NCBI GenBank assembly: GCA_003254925.1
Contig: QANZ01006964.1
Span: 44,967 to 108,966, forward strand
Length of the DNA: 64,000 nucleotides
Origin: Chamaecrista fasciculata
Taxonomy: Eukaryota > Streptophyta > Magnoliopsida > Fabales > Fabaceae
Reading direction: 5' to 3'
Each line of letters opens with the position of its first letter. The stretch's first letter is position 1. Positions 1 through 11,223 of this stretch are shown one piece after another. The notes beneath the pieces were generated by a model. That model did no database searches. It was given only the letters and a program-made list of their open reading frames with translations, and had not been told where the DNA came from. The position numbers and the translations under genes are program-made.

Positions 1-237
1 AGCATCTAGTGCATGTATCTCTATACACCGAGGTCATGCTGGTCTTGGTTCATTTACGTTCCCACGTGAATGATCGACCAGGGATAGTTTTAGATTAATT
101 ATCATATAATTAATCAAGGATTGTTATCATAGTAAACACGCTAATAATATGATAACCATTAATTTATCTCCATAAATTAATTAATATGTTCAAAACATAT
201 TTATAAAATGATTGGCCCTAGGGCACAATCTCCAACA
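1..237 (-). mobile_element. LTR fragment (edge of an LTR retrotransposon, fossil)
   Basis: Read on the minus strand the segment begins TGTTGGAGATTGTGCCC at position 237, the usual TG start of a plant LTR followed by a motif I associate with Ty1-copia LTRs. The rest of the LTR runs off the window edge, so neither length nor a partner LTR can be judged. No gag-pol coding sequence is visible. The copia assignment is inference; a solo LTR or one end of a larger element are both possible. Confidence 0.5.
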
Positions 238-2343
238 GAAAGTCTATCTTAAGGCTTTAGATTGGACACTGTTTATGTATAGTGATAGAAGAAATTATAA
301 CAAAAGAACCCTCAAACTCCTACAACAAACTCTACATGGCTTAGCATTTTAGTTAGTTGAACATAATTCATAAACTCAAACTTATGCAACTTGGGGCCTA
401 ACTTCCCCAACCTTATAATTTCCAAATTAGCTTAACGTTCAATGCTTGCTAGATCATGTTTTCATCTCTCATAGACTAACATTCCTTTATAATGTTTTTC
501 AAAATCTCCACCTTTCTCATTCTTCGAACTTTACTTCCAAATATGCTTCAAAAACCACCACCACAATGTTGCTATCATTGAAAATATCAGATGAGTGATC
601 TAAGGGTTCTCTAATCAGGACATCATTAGGACCTTCTCTGATAGCTTCCTCTAATGGCTTATGATCTTGAGGGTAGTTTTCTTGTTCAACTACCGAAGGG
701 AGTTGAGCATAATTTTGACAGTGGGAAGAGCAGTAATAAAATCTGACAAAAGAGTAGCCAGGACAATCTACATAAAAATCTGTTTGACTATAATAGGAGG
801 AACCTTGATAATCTTTGATTAGTTGACCCAACAATCCAATAGCTCTCTTTCTAATGTAGAGTTTGTATATTCTCTATGACTCTATCTTTCTTATGCCCTA
901 TCAAAAGATTGTCCAGCCTTTTTTAGATATTTTCAGTATATAGTCCATGTCATTGGTAATTTTGAGAACCAAAAATATGTTGAACTAACCCTAAATGCTC
1001 CCAAAGGATAGATCTGCAACAGAGGTGGAGTACAAGAGTGACAAAGCTAGAAGACTTGGTCCAGAAACAAATCTTTACCAACAAAATGCTATACTGCTAT
1101 AGAAATTCCACTATCCAGCAGAGACTAGGTTGATACAGAGATTAACAGCAGAAACATACAAATGAACACCTAAAGACTAAGAACACTCACAGATCAAGTA
1201 TGATCACAACATCATAAGAACAACACATAAAAAGATAATCTGGCATTTGAAAGGCCAGTGCTCTCCCTTTCAAATTTCCCTGATATTTTCCCTCCTTTTC
1301 CTAACCTCAGACAACCTATATATACCCACTCAACCAGCCAGCACTCACAGCCACAGACCATGTCAAAATTTGTTATGCTGCTGTGCTCCTCCCATTTTCA
1401 TGTTATCCAGCATCTCACTTTCATTCTACTTCCTCCTCTCAACGAGTGAAGGATTTATATATATATATGTAGCCCAACAAAAAGGAAACCCAACAAAAGT
1501 TCAAATCAAATAAAGGTAAGAACTCCTAAAAATTGTCGAAATCATTAATTGTACAAATGGCATCATTGCCTAGGATATTTGTTAGCTTCTCTATTCCTTC
1601 TAGAAAAAAAATTTTTCAAGGTTTTCCACAAGAGGTGTAACAGATCCCTGATTTAAGAGTTGCCTTCTACTGGCTATTGGTGATCTCCTATAGTTGATAA
1701 AATTCTTTTGCTTTATGCATTTTAAAATCACATTGATCTGAACCTTTATAACTTATTATGTGAACTAATTTTCTCCTCTCTATCTTTAGAATAAGCCTTC
1801 AATAAATTATACTTAATTATTTGGGGAAAAAAATTTAAATGAAATATGAGGAGGCCTTTAAAAAGCCTTCTGGCTTATTTTTCATTTGAGAGAAAGATAA
1901 GAGAGGCAAAAAAGATTCATTTTATTCACTCTCATAACTGAATGAAAATTCCAGTGCCCATGGATCCCCAATATTAAGTCTTAATAGAAGCCATGACCTT
2001 TGCATATTTTCCCGTCTATGATCTAACATAGGTCTTCCATTCTCATTCATCTTCCCCTCCTCAGTTTAAAACTCTAAAAGGAAACTGCTCTCTTTCTAAT
2101 GTCTCTTCTTCCCTTTACCTTGTTTCCACCGTCCAATCATAGAATCAACTTGAAGACAAACAAAGCCACCATCTCAAAGTAAATCATAAGCAATTAAATA
2201 AGGTTTGTTCATTCCCACATCAGTTTAGTTGACAATTTAGATAATAATTAGCATACTTTCTAAATGAAAAAGCAATGCATATTTTATACAAGTAAAAGAT
2301 TCAAAACAAGAAATTCAGTGCACATGAAATTATTAATTTTTAC
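238..2343. other. Intergenic, no firm gene; probable 3' end of the next gene
   Basis: AT-rich sequence without a recognisable gene. A 105-codon minus-strand frame at 517-834 is open but matches no family I know and has no clear exon structure; I do not call it. The 3' end of the minus-strand gene at 2344-4146 should lie here. A short phase-compatible candidate terminal exon is at about 1974-2015 (acceptor CATAG, then 13 codons and a stop), and another possible one is near 1600-1650. Neither is convincing. Confidence 0.4.
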
Positions 2344-4146
2344 CTCCATCCAGTAAAAAAATCCGCGCAATAGAAACAGCACCCTATGCGGTTCCTTGAC
2401 TTCATCAATTGTTCTTGCTAGATCTAAAAAATTCAGATTTTTTCTTTTAATTTAGAGAACAATTAACACATCTGCATCATGTTATATCAGCATTATATTC
2501 AGCAAATGAGACACTACGGAATTATTTATAATAAAGTACATGAACTTTGCATCAGTTACATCTACACCAAGTATACTGAAGCATTTCACTTTTCTGTCTT
2601 TTTTAATCTATTTTATATTAATGTGTGCAATAAAAATCACAGAATGCAGGGGACCGGGGTCATATACCTGCAATGTTGAGTCATTTTTTAAAAAATTTAA
2701 CTAATTAATTAGTTCACATGGAATCCATGAAATATTAGCTCATCCACAGAGAATAACTCATACTCCATGCTACCAATATAAATAAAATGAAAAAGAGGAT
2801 TACTGAAACTTACCACTGTACAAATCAAGATATGATTTGGTAACACCACTGATAGGACATGATTTTATCCCATGACGTGTTTCTCTATGACGCTCCTTTG
2901 GCCTTTGGTGAGTTGCTTTCTGCAGAAGTGTATCATATTCATTTTGGTCATAAGGCCTTTCAAGTTTTTCCATTAAACCCTTTCTATAAGAAGAATCAAA
3001 AGCATAAAATGCCATGCTGTCTTTATGATTCCTTACATCTGCAGGACACTAAACACACCAAGACATATTAGAAAGAAATATTGATTTAAAACTGTTTCTA
3101 AAACTTTTTCAATTTGTGCATATGTGTGCAAGAATAGTCCAAATTACAAATAAAAAGTTATCACTGTCCAGGTACAAGACACTTACAGATGAATCATAAC
3201 GTTTTGAAGAAATGAATGGGCTGTTTTCATCATCATATTGATTAGGTTCCAGAATAATTAGCTCTGAATCAGAAGAACTTTGGTCATTTTGTTCCTCATA
3301 TGCCACTTTGACACCCTTTTTCGGCATATACACTAAACTATCACCAACTCTTTCAACGTGATTCAGGAATAGTTGGTAATCTTCATCCACAATATCACTC
3401 AACACTTCACTATTGCATTTGTGCTTGGATGAATGACAATCATCTGAACTCTGTCTTCTGTTAGGGGGTTCAGATTCTTCACTGGTAACTTGTAAATTCT
3501 GCCCAACAATTAAGCTATGTTCTTCGAATGCACTCGCCACATTTTTTGTTGTGGCAGCCCTTTCTGGCGTATACACCAAACAGTCACCTTCTATCCTTGA
3601 TGAACTCAGGAACAATTGGTAATCTTCATCCACACTATCACACAGCACTTCACTGTTGCTCAAATCATGCAATTTTTTTTCTTCTCGACCTTCATACTTT
3701 ACACGAAAGAGCTGGTTATCAGCAAAGACTTCATATGCATATGAGTTCCCATCTACCCTCAAATTTTCGAAAAACATTTTATACTGAGGATCCCAATCAT
3801 CCCTATCATCATTATGGCTTGTGATATCATCAACATCAAAATCATCAACATTATTATCCATGAAAACATCACTATCACCATTATGGCTTGTGATATCATC
3901 AACATCAAAATCATGGACATTATTATCCATGAAAACATCATTATGAACAATTAAATTATCTAAAAAGAATTTGTAATCCTCATCCACTAATTCTTCTGCC
4001 ATACGACCACTATTCTCCAAAGTTTTCAGGACTGCATTGCTACAATTACCAACATTTGTCCTTGTAGAATGGACTACCATCTTATTAGCAATGCACCTTC
4101 TCTTCAGTCGCCTCCTCAATCTTTCATCATACTCAATACCTTCCAT
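2344..4146 (-). CDS. Uncharacterised plant protein with repeated VDEDY units (3' end unresolved)
   Basis: Exons on the minus strand: 4146-3187 (320 codons from ATG, phase 0, donor GTAAGT), 3048-2814 (acceptor TTTAG, donor GTAAGT) and 2417-2344 (acceptor CTAG, donor GTAAAA). All three join in frame to give at least 423 residues; the last exon downstream is not resolved. An acceptor at 4219 places a 5'UTR intron just upstream, and the chosen ATG is the first in that exon (MEGIEYDERLRRRLKRR). The protein is acidic, with a basic N-terminus. It carries four related units of the form VDEDYxxFLxxxxxxGDxLVY (LVDEDYKFFLDNL, WDPQYKMFFENLRVDGNSY, SVDEDYQLFL, IVDEDYQLFL) and an exact internal duplication of the VFMDNNVxDFDVDDITSHN segment. 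The third exon (DSSYRKGLMEKL...) and the fourth (VLFLLRGFFYWME) look conserved. I do not recognise a function; nuclear location is only suggested by the basic cluster. Confidence 0.75.
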
Positions 4147-4615
4147 CTGATGAGGACAGCGAGGGTTAATCTTAATTTTACCAGAAGAATCACGACTTTC
4201 TTTGAAGACGACGGCTCTCTGAAAAGTGGAAACATCACAAAATAACAATAAATAATAAGCAGAATTCTTAACGCTTTGAAAATCCAAAAAAAAGAGCCAA
4301 CATTCGAAGATTTAAATCAACACCATAGATTAAAAAAAAGAGACGAAGAAGAAGCTATTTCATCGAGTTCAAGTGACGTTATTAGAAAAGAAAAAAAAAA
4401 AGCAAAGAAGGAAAGGAACACACGAGGGTCTGCAAGCAAGGAACTCGGTGTGAAGAAGATGAAGATTGAAGAGTGAAATTGCACCTTATGGTTTTGAACT
4501 ATGAATGAATGAAGAGAGTGAGGAACGCAAAACGTCGAGGGTTGTTGTTGGGAGTATACAGAATTTATATAGTCTTTTCCATTTTTGGGCGAGGAATTTT
4601 GTATAATTTTCTTTT

Positions 4616-4918
4616 GGCAAAAGTCCTATTTTGGTCCCTCTGTTATGCTCATTGTTCCAAATAGGTCCCTCAGTTATTTTTCGTTCCATATTGGTCCCTC
4701 AGTTATCCAAAACTTGTCAAAGTTGGTCCCTCTAACGTTTTCCATCCATTTTTCCGTTAAAAAAATAGAAAAAATAAGCTTTCATCCCCAAAAGTTTTAT
4801 TTTCTTATATTAAGGTCCTTTTCTTTTTATAATAGGATCAAACTATAAGAAAAGAAAATAAATTAAAATTTTAAGTGAATTTGCCAAAAAACACAAAATT
4901 TTCTCTCCCTCTCGAACA

Positions 4919-4974
<56 letters not shown>

Positions 4975-5546
4975 CACTCTNAAAATGGTTTTAGTACTCT
5001 GAAATTTCATAGCGTTCGGCTACATTAATTTGAATCTCACACACACACACCACTCTCTACCCCTCGGCTCTCTCTCTCTCTACCCCTCGGCTCTCTCTCT
5101 CTCTCTCCGTCATGTGCGATTCCAACATCCACTCGACCAACCCTCTCGTTCGCTGGCACAAGCGTGTTCCCGTCAAGCCGTTCTTCGATTCCGCCAACAC
5201 GGAATCCGACGCTGATTTAGAATTGTCGTGAGGGAATCCGTCGGGTCCGATTCCGTTATTGGTGGGAATAAGAAGGTTGACGGCGGCGGCGGAGGATTCC
5301 CTCAACCACCGCCGCCGTCAACCTCCTTGTTCCCACCGATAACAAAATCGGACCCGACGGATTCTCTCATGACAATTCTGATTCGGCGTCGGATTTCGTG
5401 ACGGAGTCGACGGAATCGAAGAACGGCTTGACGGGAACACACTTTTGCCAGCGAACGAGAGGGTTGGCCGAGTGGATGTTGGAATCGCACATGACGGAGA
5501 GAGAGAGAGAGAGAGAGAGAGAGCCGAGGGGTAGAGAGAGAGAGGG

Positions 5547-5611
<65 letters not shown>

Positions 5612-5938
5612 GAGGGGTAGAGAGAGAGAGAGAGGTGTTCGAGAGGGAGAGAAAATTTTGTGTTTTTGGGCAAATTCACTTAAAATTTTAATTTATTTTC
5701 TTTTCTTACGGTTTGATCCTATTATAAAAAGAAAAGGACCTTAATATAAGAAAATAAAACTTTTGGGGATGAAAGCTTATTTTTCCTATTTTTTTAACGG
5801 AAAAATGGATGGAAAACGTTAGAGGGACCAACTTTGACAAGTTTTGGATAACTGAGGGACCAATATGGAATGAAAAATAACTGAGGGACCTATTTAGAAC
5901 AATGAGTATAACAGAGGGACCAAAATAGGACTTTGGCC
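4616..5938. mobile_element. Fold-back Mutator-like element carrying a duplicated gene-like segment
   Basis: The two ends are inverted copies (GGCAAAAGTCCTATTTTGG at left, GGCCAAAGTCCTATTTTGG on the other strand at right) flanked by a perfect 9-bp duplication TTTTCTTTT (4607-4615 and 5939-5947), which is diagnostic of Mutator-like elements. The inverted arms run almost the whole length (about 4616-5290 against 5300-5938), so a transcript would fold into a long hairpin. Next to the centre each arm holds a GC-rich, coding-looking segment; in the right arm, plus strand, about 5313-5490, it reads ...SDSASDFVTESTESKNGL... followed by ...RTRGLAEWMLESHMT. This looks like a captured host exon (Pack-MULE), but I do not recognise the donor. 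There is no transposase. Long (CT)n/(CA)n and (GA)n tracts lie in the arms. An N at 4981 interrupts the left arm, and 4982-5037 has no counterpart in the right arm. Confidence 0.88.
4922..4975. repeat. (CT)n then (CA)n microsatellite next to an N
   Basis: Pure dinucleotide tract inside the left arm of the fold-back MULE, ending at the N at 4981. The mirror tracts in the right arm are (GA)n at about 5494-5523 and 5561-5610. These generate the Glu-Arg and Ser-Leu runs seen in spurious reading frames here. Confidence 0.9.
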
Positions 5939-6056
5939 TTTTCTTTTTGTAGGCCCAAGGAATTTATGTAGTTGAGATGGGGTTGAAATTAGCAATGGAG
6001 AATTTTTTTTTTTGGGTAATAAAAAAAAGGTAATAATGAGTAGACACATCGTGAAT

Positions 6057-6594
6057 GGTTAAATGGTCAATTTGGTCCTAAATGTATGCCCTAATGTTCA
6101 TTGTGGTCCATTATGTTTCAAAATGTTCAAATTGGTCCTAAATATTTGAGAAATGTTTCATTTTGGTCCCAACTATTGAATATGGCTTGTTTCAAGTTTA
6201 AACATGACGAGTTTAGAGTTACTTATTGTTCTCAAAGAGTACTTTCTCTATCTAGTTGGAGCCGTCGGCAAATAACGTCAAATCGGTTCTAAAAGTAGAC
6301 CTCTCATTTTATGGTCAAACAAGCAAAGTTGATTATATTTTTCTTGTTTCAAATTCGAATGCGACGAATTCAGAGCTATGAGTTTCTCTTAACAAGTACT
6401 TTGAAATTGAAATGAGAGACGAGAGAAATATGACCAAATTCAATAGTTTGGGATCAAAATGAAACATTTTACCAATATTTAGGACCAAAATGAATCATTT
6501 TGCCAACATTTAGGACCAATTTAAATATTTTGAAATATAATGGACCAAAATAAACATTAGGACATACATTTAGGACCAAAATGAACCTTTGACC
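6057..6594. mobile_element. Non-autonomous inverted-repeat element (MULE-type MITE)
   Basis: The ends are inverted copies of a repeated AATTTGGTCCTAAAT-type unit: GGTTAAATGGTCAATTTGG at left and GGTCAAAGGTTCATTTTGG on the opposite strand at right. The matching extends about 120 bp inward (TGAAACATTT..., CCAACTATTGAAT). No coding sequence is present. A target duplication is not obvious, so the exact edges are approximate and the family assignment is by resemblance to the other elements in the window. Confidence 0.65.
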
Positions 6595-6629
6595 TTTTTA
6601 AAATGATATAATACATTTAAAAAAAATGA

Positions 6630-6880
6630 TATGATACGAAATAATATATATAAATAATTAAAAACTTATAAGTTTTGATGAAAATTTTGTAAAGTTATAA
6701 TATTTATTCATAATATATGTTATATATGTCATTATTTTATATTATTTATCACATTAAAGTCACAAATAATTAATTTTATATTTTAAAACTTATAAATTTA
6801 TGTCTTATGAGTGAAAAATAAGGACAAATGTCTAACACAGTAACACACACTCAAAATGAAGTATTCCACACCTCAATCTC
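6630..6880. repeat. Interspersed repeat R1, copy 1 (partial)
   Basis: Shares the string TAAAGTCACAAATAATTAAT and the flanking TATATGTCATTATTTTATATT context with two better copies at 16709-17047 and 23051-23362. The fuller copies begin and end with inverted ATGAAxCATGxACAC motifs, suggesting a short-TIR MITE. This copy is degraded at both ends. Confidence 0.55.
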
Positions 6881-7549
6881 AGAAATTAATTTTATATTTC
6901 ATAGGTATTCCACACCTCAAACCTCTAAAGTAACAACTAACAAGTCTTGGTCTAATAGATAATTGAGAGTTTATGCAAAGGCTAAACCTTCAAATTGGTC
7001 CCAAATGCTAAATGTATAGGTTTTAACTTTTAAATTAGTCTTAATTAAACATTTCATTTATTTTAAATTAGTCTCATATATTTTAATCATGTTTCATTTA
7101 TACTATTATATATATGTAGAGTATTTTAATAATTGGTCTTTTAAAACTATAATATAAAAAAAATTATTTTAAATATCTTACATAAAATCTACTATTATAT
7201 ATATATGGAGATCTTTTAAAACTATAGAATAAAATAAATTATGATGATTGGCTCAAAAAAAATTATGATAAATATATTACATAAAATATTTATATATATA
7301 TATAATTATATAAACAAAATACATCCCACGTCCGTCCAAATTTATTAAATTAAAATATATAAAAAAAAAGACCCCGTCCTTATACCCCACGTCCTTATAC
7401 CCCCGTCATCACAACATGTTTAATTGGGCCATGTTTCCAAGTCCACTTACTGCAAGACCCAATTTTTTCTTACGCAATAATAGTCTCATGTTCTTTCCTT
7501 TACTCAGCTTTAAACTGGTTTTTCACTTATACTTGGGCCACATCACGAT

Positions 7550-8608
7550 TTTGATAGCAGCTAGTGGATGTTTATCAGTGGACCTTCTATCTCCCATCTA
7601 ATGTATGCAGATGATACTATTTTGTTCTTCAAAGCGATGGAAAAATCTTTTAAATCAATTTCTGAGATTCTTCGGACTTATAGGTGGCTGGCTGGACAAA
7701 AATTTAACTACACTAAGTCTGAGCTTCTGTTTAGTCCAAATTCAAATTGAAAATCTCAGACCTTCTTGGTGTTCGTTTAGTGAATCGTTTAGGAAAGTAT
7801 CTTGGAGTCAAAATTGATTTTCATCAAAATAAGAAGGAGGTGTATAAAGAAATGGTAGATCGCATACATAGCAAATTAAATGGTTAGAAAGCGCAACTAC
7901 TCTCTCAAGCTGGCAGGCTCACTTTGGCGCAATCTGTTCTTCAGTCAATTCCAATTTATCAATTTTCTACCTTGGCCTTTACAAAGAAGTATACTGATCA
8001 AATTGATGCCTTGACCAATAATTTCTTTTGGGGATACAAAAATGACAGGCATGCAATGCATCTACTAAAAAAATCAATTGTTTTATCTCCAAAAAATCTA
8101 GGCGGCACGGGACTGCGTTTTTCACATTTAGTTAATCAAGCTCTCTTGGCCAAGCAAGTTTGGAAGTTTCATTCTCAGCCAACATCAGTTTTATCACGAT
8201 GGATCTTGTCAAAATATTATAAGAATAATATAGATTCAGCTCCAAGTTCTACTACTCAACCATCTTGGGTTTCCTGAAGAGTTTTGGCAGTTACTCTGCA
8301 AATTGAAATTTCCAAGACGTATTCAAGTTTTCCATGATGCCTTACCAACAAATGTTACTCTGCATCTTCATCATATCAATGTTCCTTAGGAATGTCACTT
8401 TTGTCATGCTTCTGATGAGTCATACTTTCATTTACTTTTTGATTGTCCATTTGCAAGATCCATTTGGTTTGGATCAACTCTAGCGTTATGTACTGAATTT
8501 CTGACAGCTACGATTTATAAGACTTTTCCTATGTTTTTTTCATCAGTATTTGGTCTCTCATGGTTTCCTATATATTAGTCTGTGTTGTTCAATAAAAAAA
8601 AAATATAC
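7550..8608 (+). pseudogene. L1-type LINE remnant (reverse transcriptase to zf-RVT)
   Basis: The translation around 7568-7750 contains SHLMYADDTILFFKAM, the YADD box of non-LTR reverse transcriptases. Further on, QAGRLTLAQSVLQSIPIYQF (near 7910-7965) and the LNNFFWG-like segment are typical of plant L1 ORF2 downstream of the catalytic core. After about 8280, LKFPRRIQVFHDALPTN and a CxxC...H...C segment match the zf-RVT region. Frames change between pieces, a stop replaces the expected Trp before KAQLLSQAGR, and sequence is missing between the last two blocks. It ends in an A-rich tail after TTCAATAAAAAAAAAA. The 5' half, including the endonuclease, is absent, as usual for 5'-truncated insertions. 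Confidence 0.9.
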
Positions 8609-9777
8609 CCTTTTATAGATAATTCACAACGATATTTTTAGCAATTTAATATGCATCGTGTTAATTTTAATTTTTTGAATTTTCTTATTTTTTTTAATTA
8701 TAAAGAACTAGCCACAAATGAAAGGCATAGATATTAAAAATAATTTTTAATTATTTTATTGTTGATTATTTTAATATCTTTTAATTTAATTATATTTTTA
8801 TATAAAACTAAATTTTAATTAAATATATTTGCTGAAAACTATTTCTTAAATATTAATTTTATGTAATTAACTATTAATTGAAATTTAATTTGTTATATAA
8901 TTTAACTAATTTTTTTAAAAAAAATATACATAATAGGCACACAAAGCCCATAATATTAGTTATGTCTATAAATTTTGTAAAATTTCTTCGATTGTAATAA
9001 CAATATGCTCACGTGAAACCACTATCTCTCATCTGTTATATTATTTCTCTTAAGTGTCTAATTAAACAATTTAATAAATTAAAAAGATAATATGTAATAT
9101 TCTCTCTTTTAGTTTTAGGTGTCTCTCTCTACCTTATTCATTTCGCTCTCAATACTGTACCCTTTTTAGGAAAAAAAAAATACAACCTTTTAAGTACTAC
9201 AGAGGATTCAAATTGCTATCAACATACCATGAGTGTTATCCTATGTAATTGGCTTTAAGTCAAAATCAACTATTTCTCATTTAAAAATTATTTGAGTGCA
9301 TAATTTATGTTCCTTCACACCAAAATAAATCTCTAACAAAAGTTGAGAATATAAATTAAGCATGAATCTATTAAATAACTTATACTCTTTTTATCCTTAA
9401 GTGGAGAATCCACAACAAAGGAATTACTCATTATTTTCGACAATAAATACCCTTGATTTATAACAAAAAAAAATAACTTAAACTCTTAAATGACATGACA
9501 AACTCACACATATCTTTAATATTCTCTCTATTAGATCTCTAATTAAATGATTTGACAAATTAAAAAGATCAAAAAAAAAACTTCTTTCAAAAACAAAAAC
9601 TTATTTCATAGAAACGGTGAGATTATAGATTAGATGTGGGCTCTAACCACTTGAAGAAAATTTTCACATAATAGATCTATGGCGAAGAAAGAGGCATTGG
9701 AATCTCAAAAGCAAGCAAGGCTGAAATCTAATTGAGGACTAATGATATTCTTTTGGTGCGTGTATGCATATAATTAT

Positions 9778-10190
9778 AGTAGGGGCTTTGCGTGTCTTAA
9801 CAAGCTTGTAAATATGCATATAAAATTTTAATTATATACAAATTTATAATTATACTAAAAAAAGATTAATTTGATTATATCTTAAAATAATAAAAATATA
9901 TAATTATGAAAAATAATAGTTTCTTTTTTGAATGAATACATACATGATGTAGGAGATGTTATGATTGTTTTGGTAGGAGAAAGATCATGATTTTTGGATG
10001 TGAAGTTGTGGGGTGAGAAAAATAATTTTTACCATAAATATATCCATGATGCACATATTGTTTCTTTTGATTTTAATTTGTAATATAAAAATAAATTATT
10101 AATATCTTATACTATATTATTATATATATTTTTGAAAGATCGAGTATCAGAAGACTCCTTAGACATATATAATAATATAGATATAGATAT
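9778..10190 (-). mobile_element. Diverged Helitron-like fragment
   Basis: Plus strand AGTAGGGGCTTTGCGTGTC resembles the reverse complement of the Helitron 3' end seen in better copies (ACTAGGGGCTTTGCGTGCC). The far edge (CAGAAGACTCCTTAGACAT, then TATAATAATATAGATA) resembles their 5' edge. The hairpin and CTAG have decayed, and the interior is about twice as long as in other copies. Weak but position-consistent evidence. Confidence 0.4.
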
Positions 10191-10981
10191 AAAACTAGTG
10201 TGAATCCATGGCTACCATTTATGGCCATTCTTGGAATTTTTGGACTTAATTAATCCATCACATAAACCACATTTTTTTTTATCAAAATACGAATCTAATC
10301 TTAACTCAGTTCCATCAATCCAATATTTACTCAGAAGTTGCAAAATTTCTTTATTGTTCGTCTCTTGTCTCTAGGAATTAACACTTCACTTGTGAATTTG
10401 AGTGATGATCTAATGGAGGAAGTTCAAACACACATAGAATGAACGTGAAGGTGAAGTTTTTCCTTTTGCTTTGTACAACGTCATACGGCAGAAGATTTTT
10501 TATTTTAATTTGCATGAACATTTAATTAGACACCTATGAAAGAGAATATGACATGTAGGAGACAGTGGTGCTAGACTGCTAGATTAACTTGCCATATCAT
10601 CACTAAGGGAGAAAGCTTAATAGAAATCTAACGGTAAAACTAATATAAAACATGATTAAAACGTACAAGACCAATTTCTATTTAAGATGAATTTGAAATC
10701 CACCTCATATATTTAGGATCAATTTGAAGTTTTGACCTTACGCAAAACAAAAATTGGACTAAAATCAAATGTATAATGCTATTTGGAAAGGAAACCAACA
10801 AACAATCAATTTTTTTTCCACATCATACAATATAATAGTCAATTTTGTTGAATTGCCTTATGGAATGAGGGTCAATCAGATTACAAGTATTAATAACGTT
10901 TATAAATTGGTTTATTTATTTAAATAATATAAAAAAAAAGTATTTAGATTTTTAGGACAAAAAAAAACTATTTAGATTTTT

Positions 10982-11223
10982 GGGACACTCGGATATGATC
11001 CGAGTGTCCCACTATATGTGGCCTAATCACCCGGTGCCACGTGGCACCGGGTGAATTTTTTTTTTTAACTTTTTTTGGGTATAATTACTTTTTTGGGACA
11101 CTCGGATGTCATCCGAGTGTCCCAAAAAAATTTGGAATCCGCGAATCACGCGATGCCACGTGGCACCGCGTGATTCGCGGATTCCGAATATTTTTTGACC
11201 GTTCAACCGAACGGTCAAAAAAA
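10982..11223. repeat. Palindrome cluster in the left TIR
   Basis: Five inverted repeats follow one another: GGGACACTCGGAT with its inverse (10982-11010, 3-bp loop); a perfect 28-bp palindrome with core GCCACGTGGC (11027-11054); a second GGGACACTCGGAT hairpin (11095-11123); a 52-bp palindrome with one mismatched pair, again centred on GCCACGTGGC (11134-11185); and TTTTTTGACCGTTC with its inverse (about 11191-11222). CACGTG is the plant G-box core bound by bZIP and bHLH factors. W-box-like TTGAC also occurs in the last hairpin. Whether these are transposase sites, promoter elements or fold-back structures is inference. Confidence 0.9.

Larger units (their letters stand above)
6980..10737. mobile_element. 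3.8 kb Mutator-like element holding a dead LINE
   Basis: Left end GGCTAAACCTTCAAATTGG; right end, opposite strand, GGTCAAAACTTCAAATTGA. The similarity continues for about 130 bp, including TTTTAATCATGTTT in both. Flanks TTATGCAAA (6971-6979) and TTACGCAAA (10738-10746) agree at 8 of 9 positions, as expected for an ageing MULE duplication. The interior is AT-rich, with an L1-like LINE remnant (7550-8608) and a diverged mini-Helitron (about 9778-10190). No MULE transposase is visible, so it was moved in trans. Confidence 0.75.

Noticed and set aside
517-834. 105-codon minus-strand frame
   Set aside because: No family recognised, no exon structure or conserved motif; could be chance.
4276-4476. 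Plus-strand Lys/Glu-rich 66-codon frame
   Set aside because: It lies over the purine-rich complement of the leader of the minus-strand gene; low-complexity and without a domain.
5302-5744. Frames rich in Ser-Leu or Glu-Arg runs
   Set aside because: They translate the (CT)n/(GA)n tracts of the fold-back MULE arms.
11027-11218. Short frames across the MULE TIR palindromes
   Set aside because: Open on both strands only because the DNA is palindromic.
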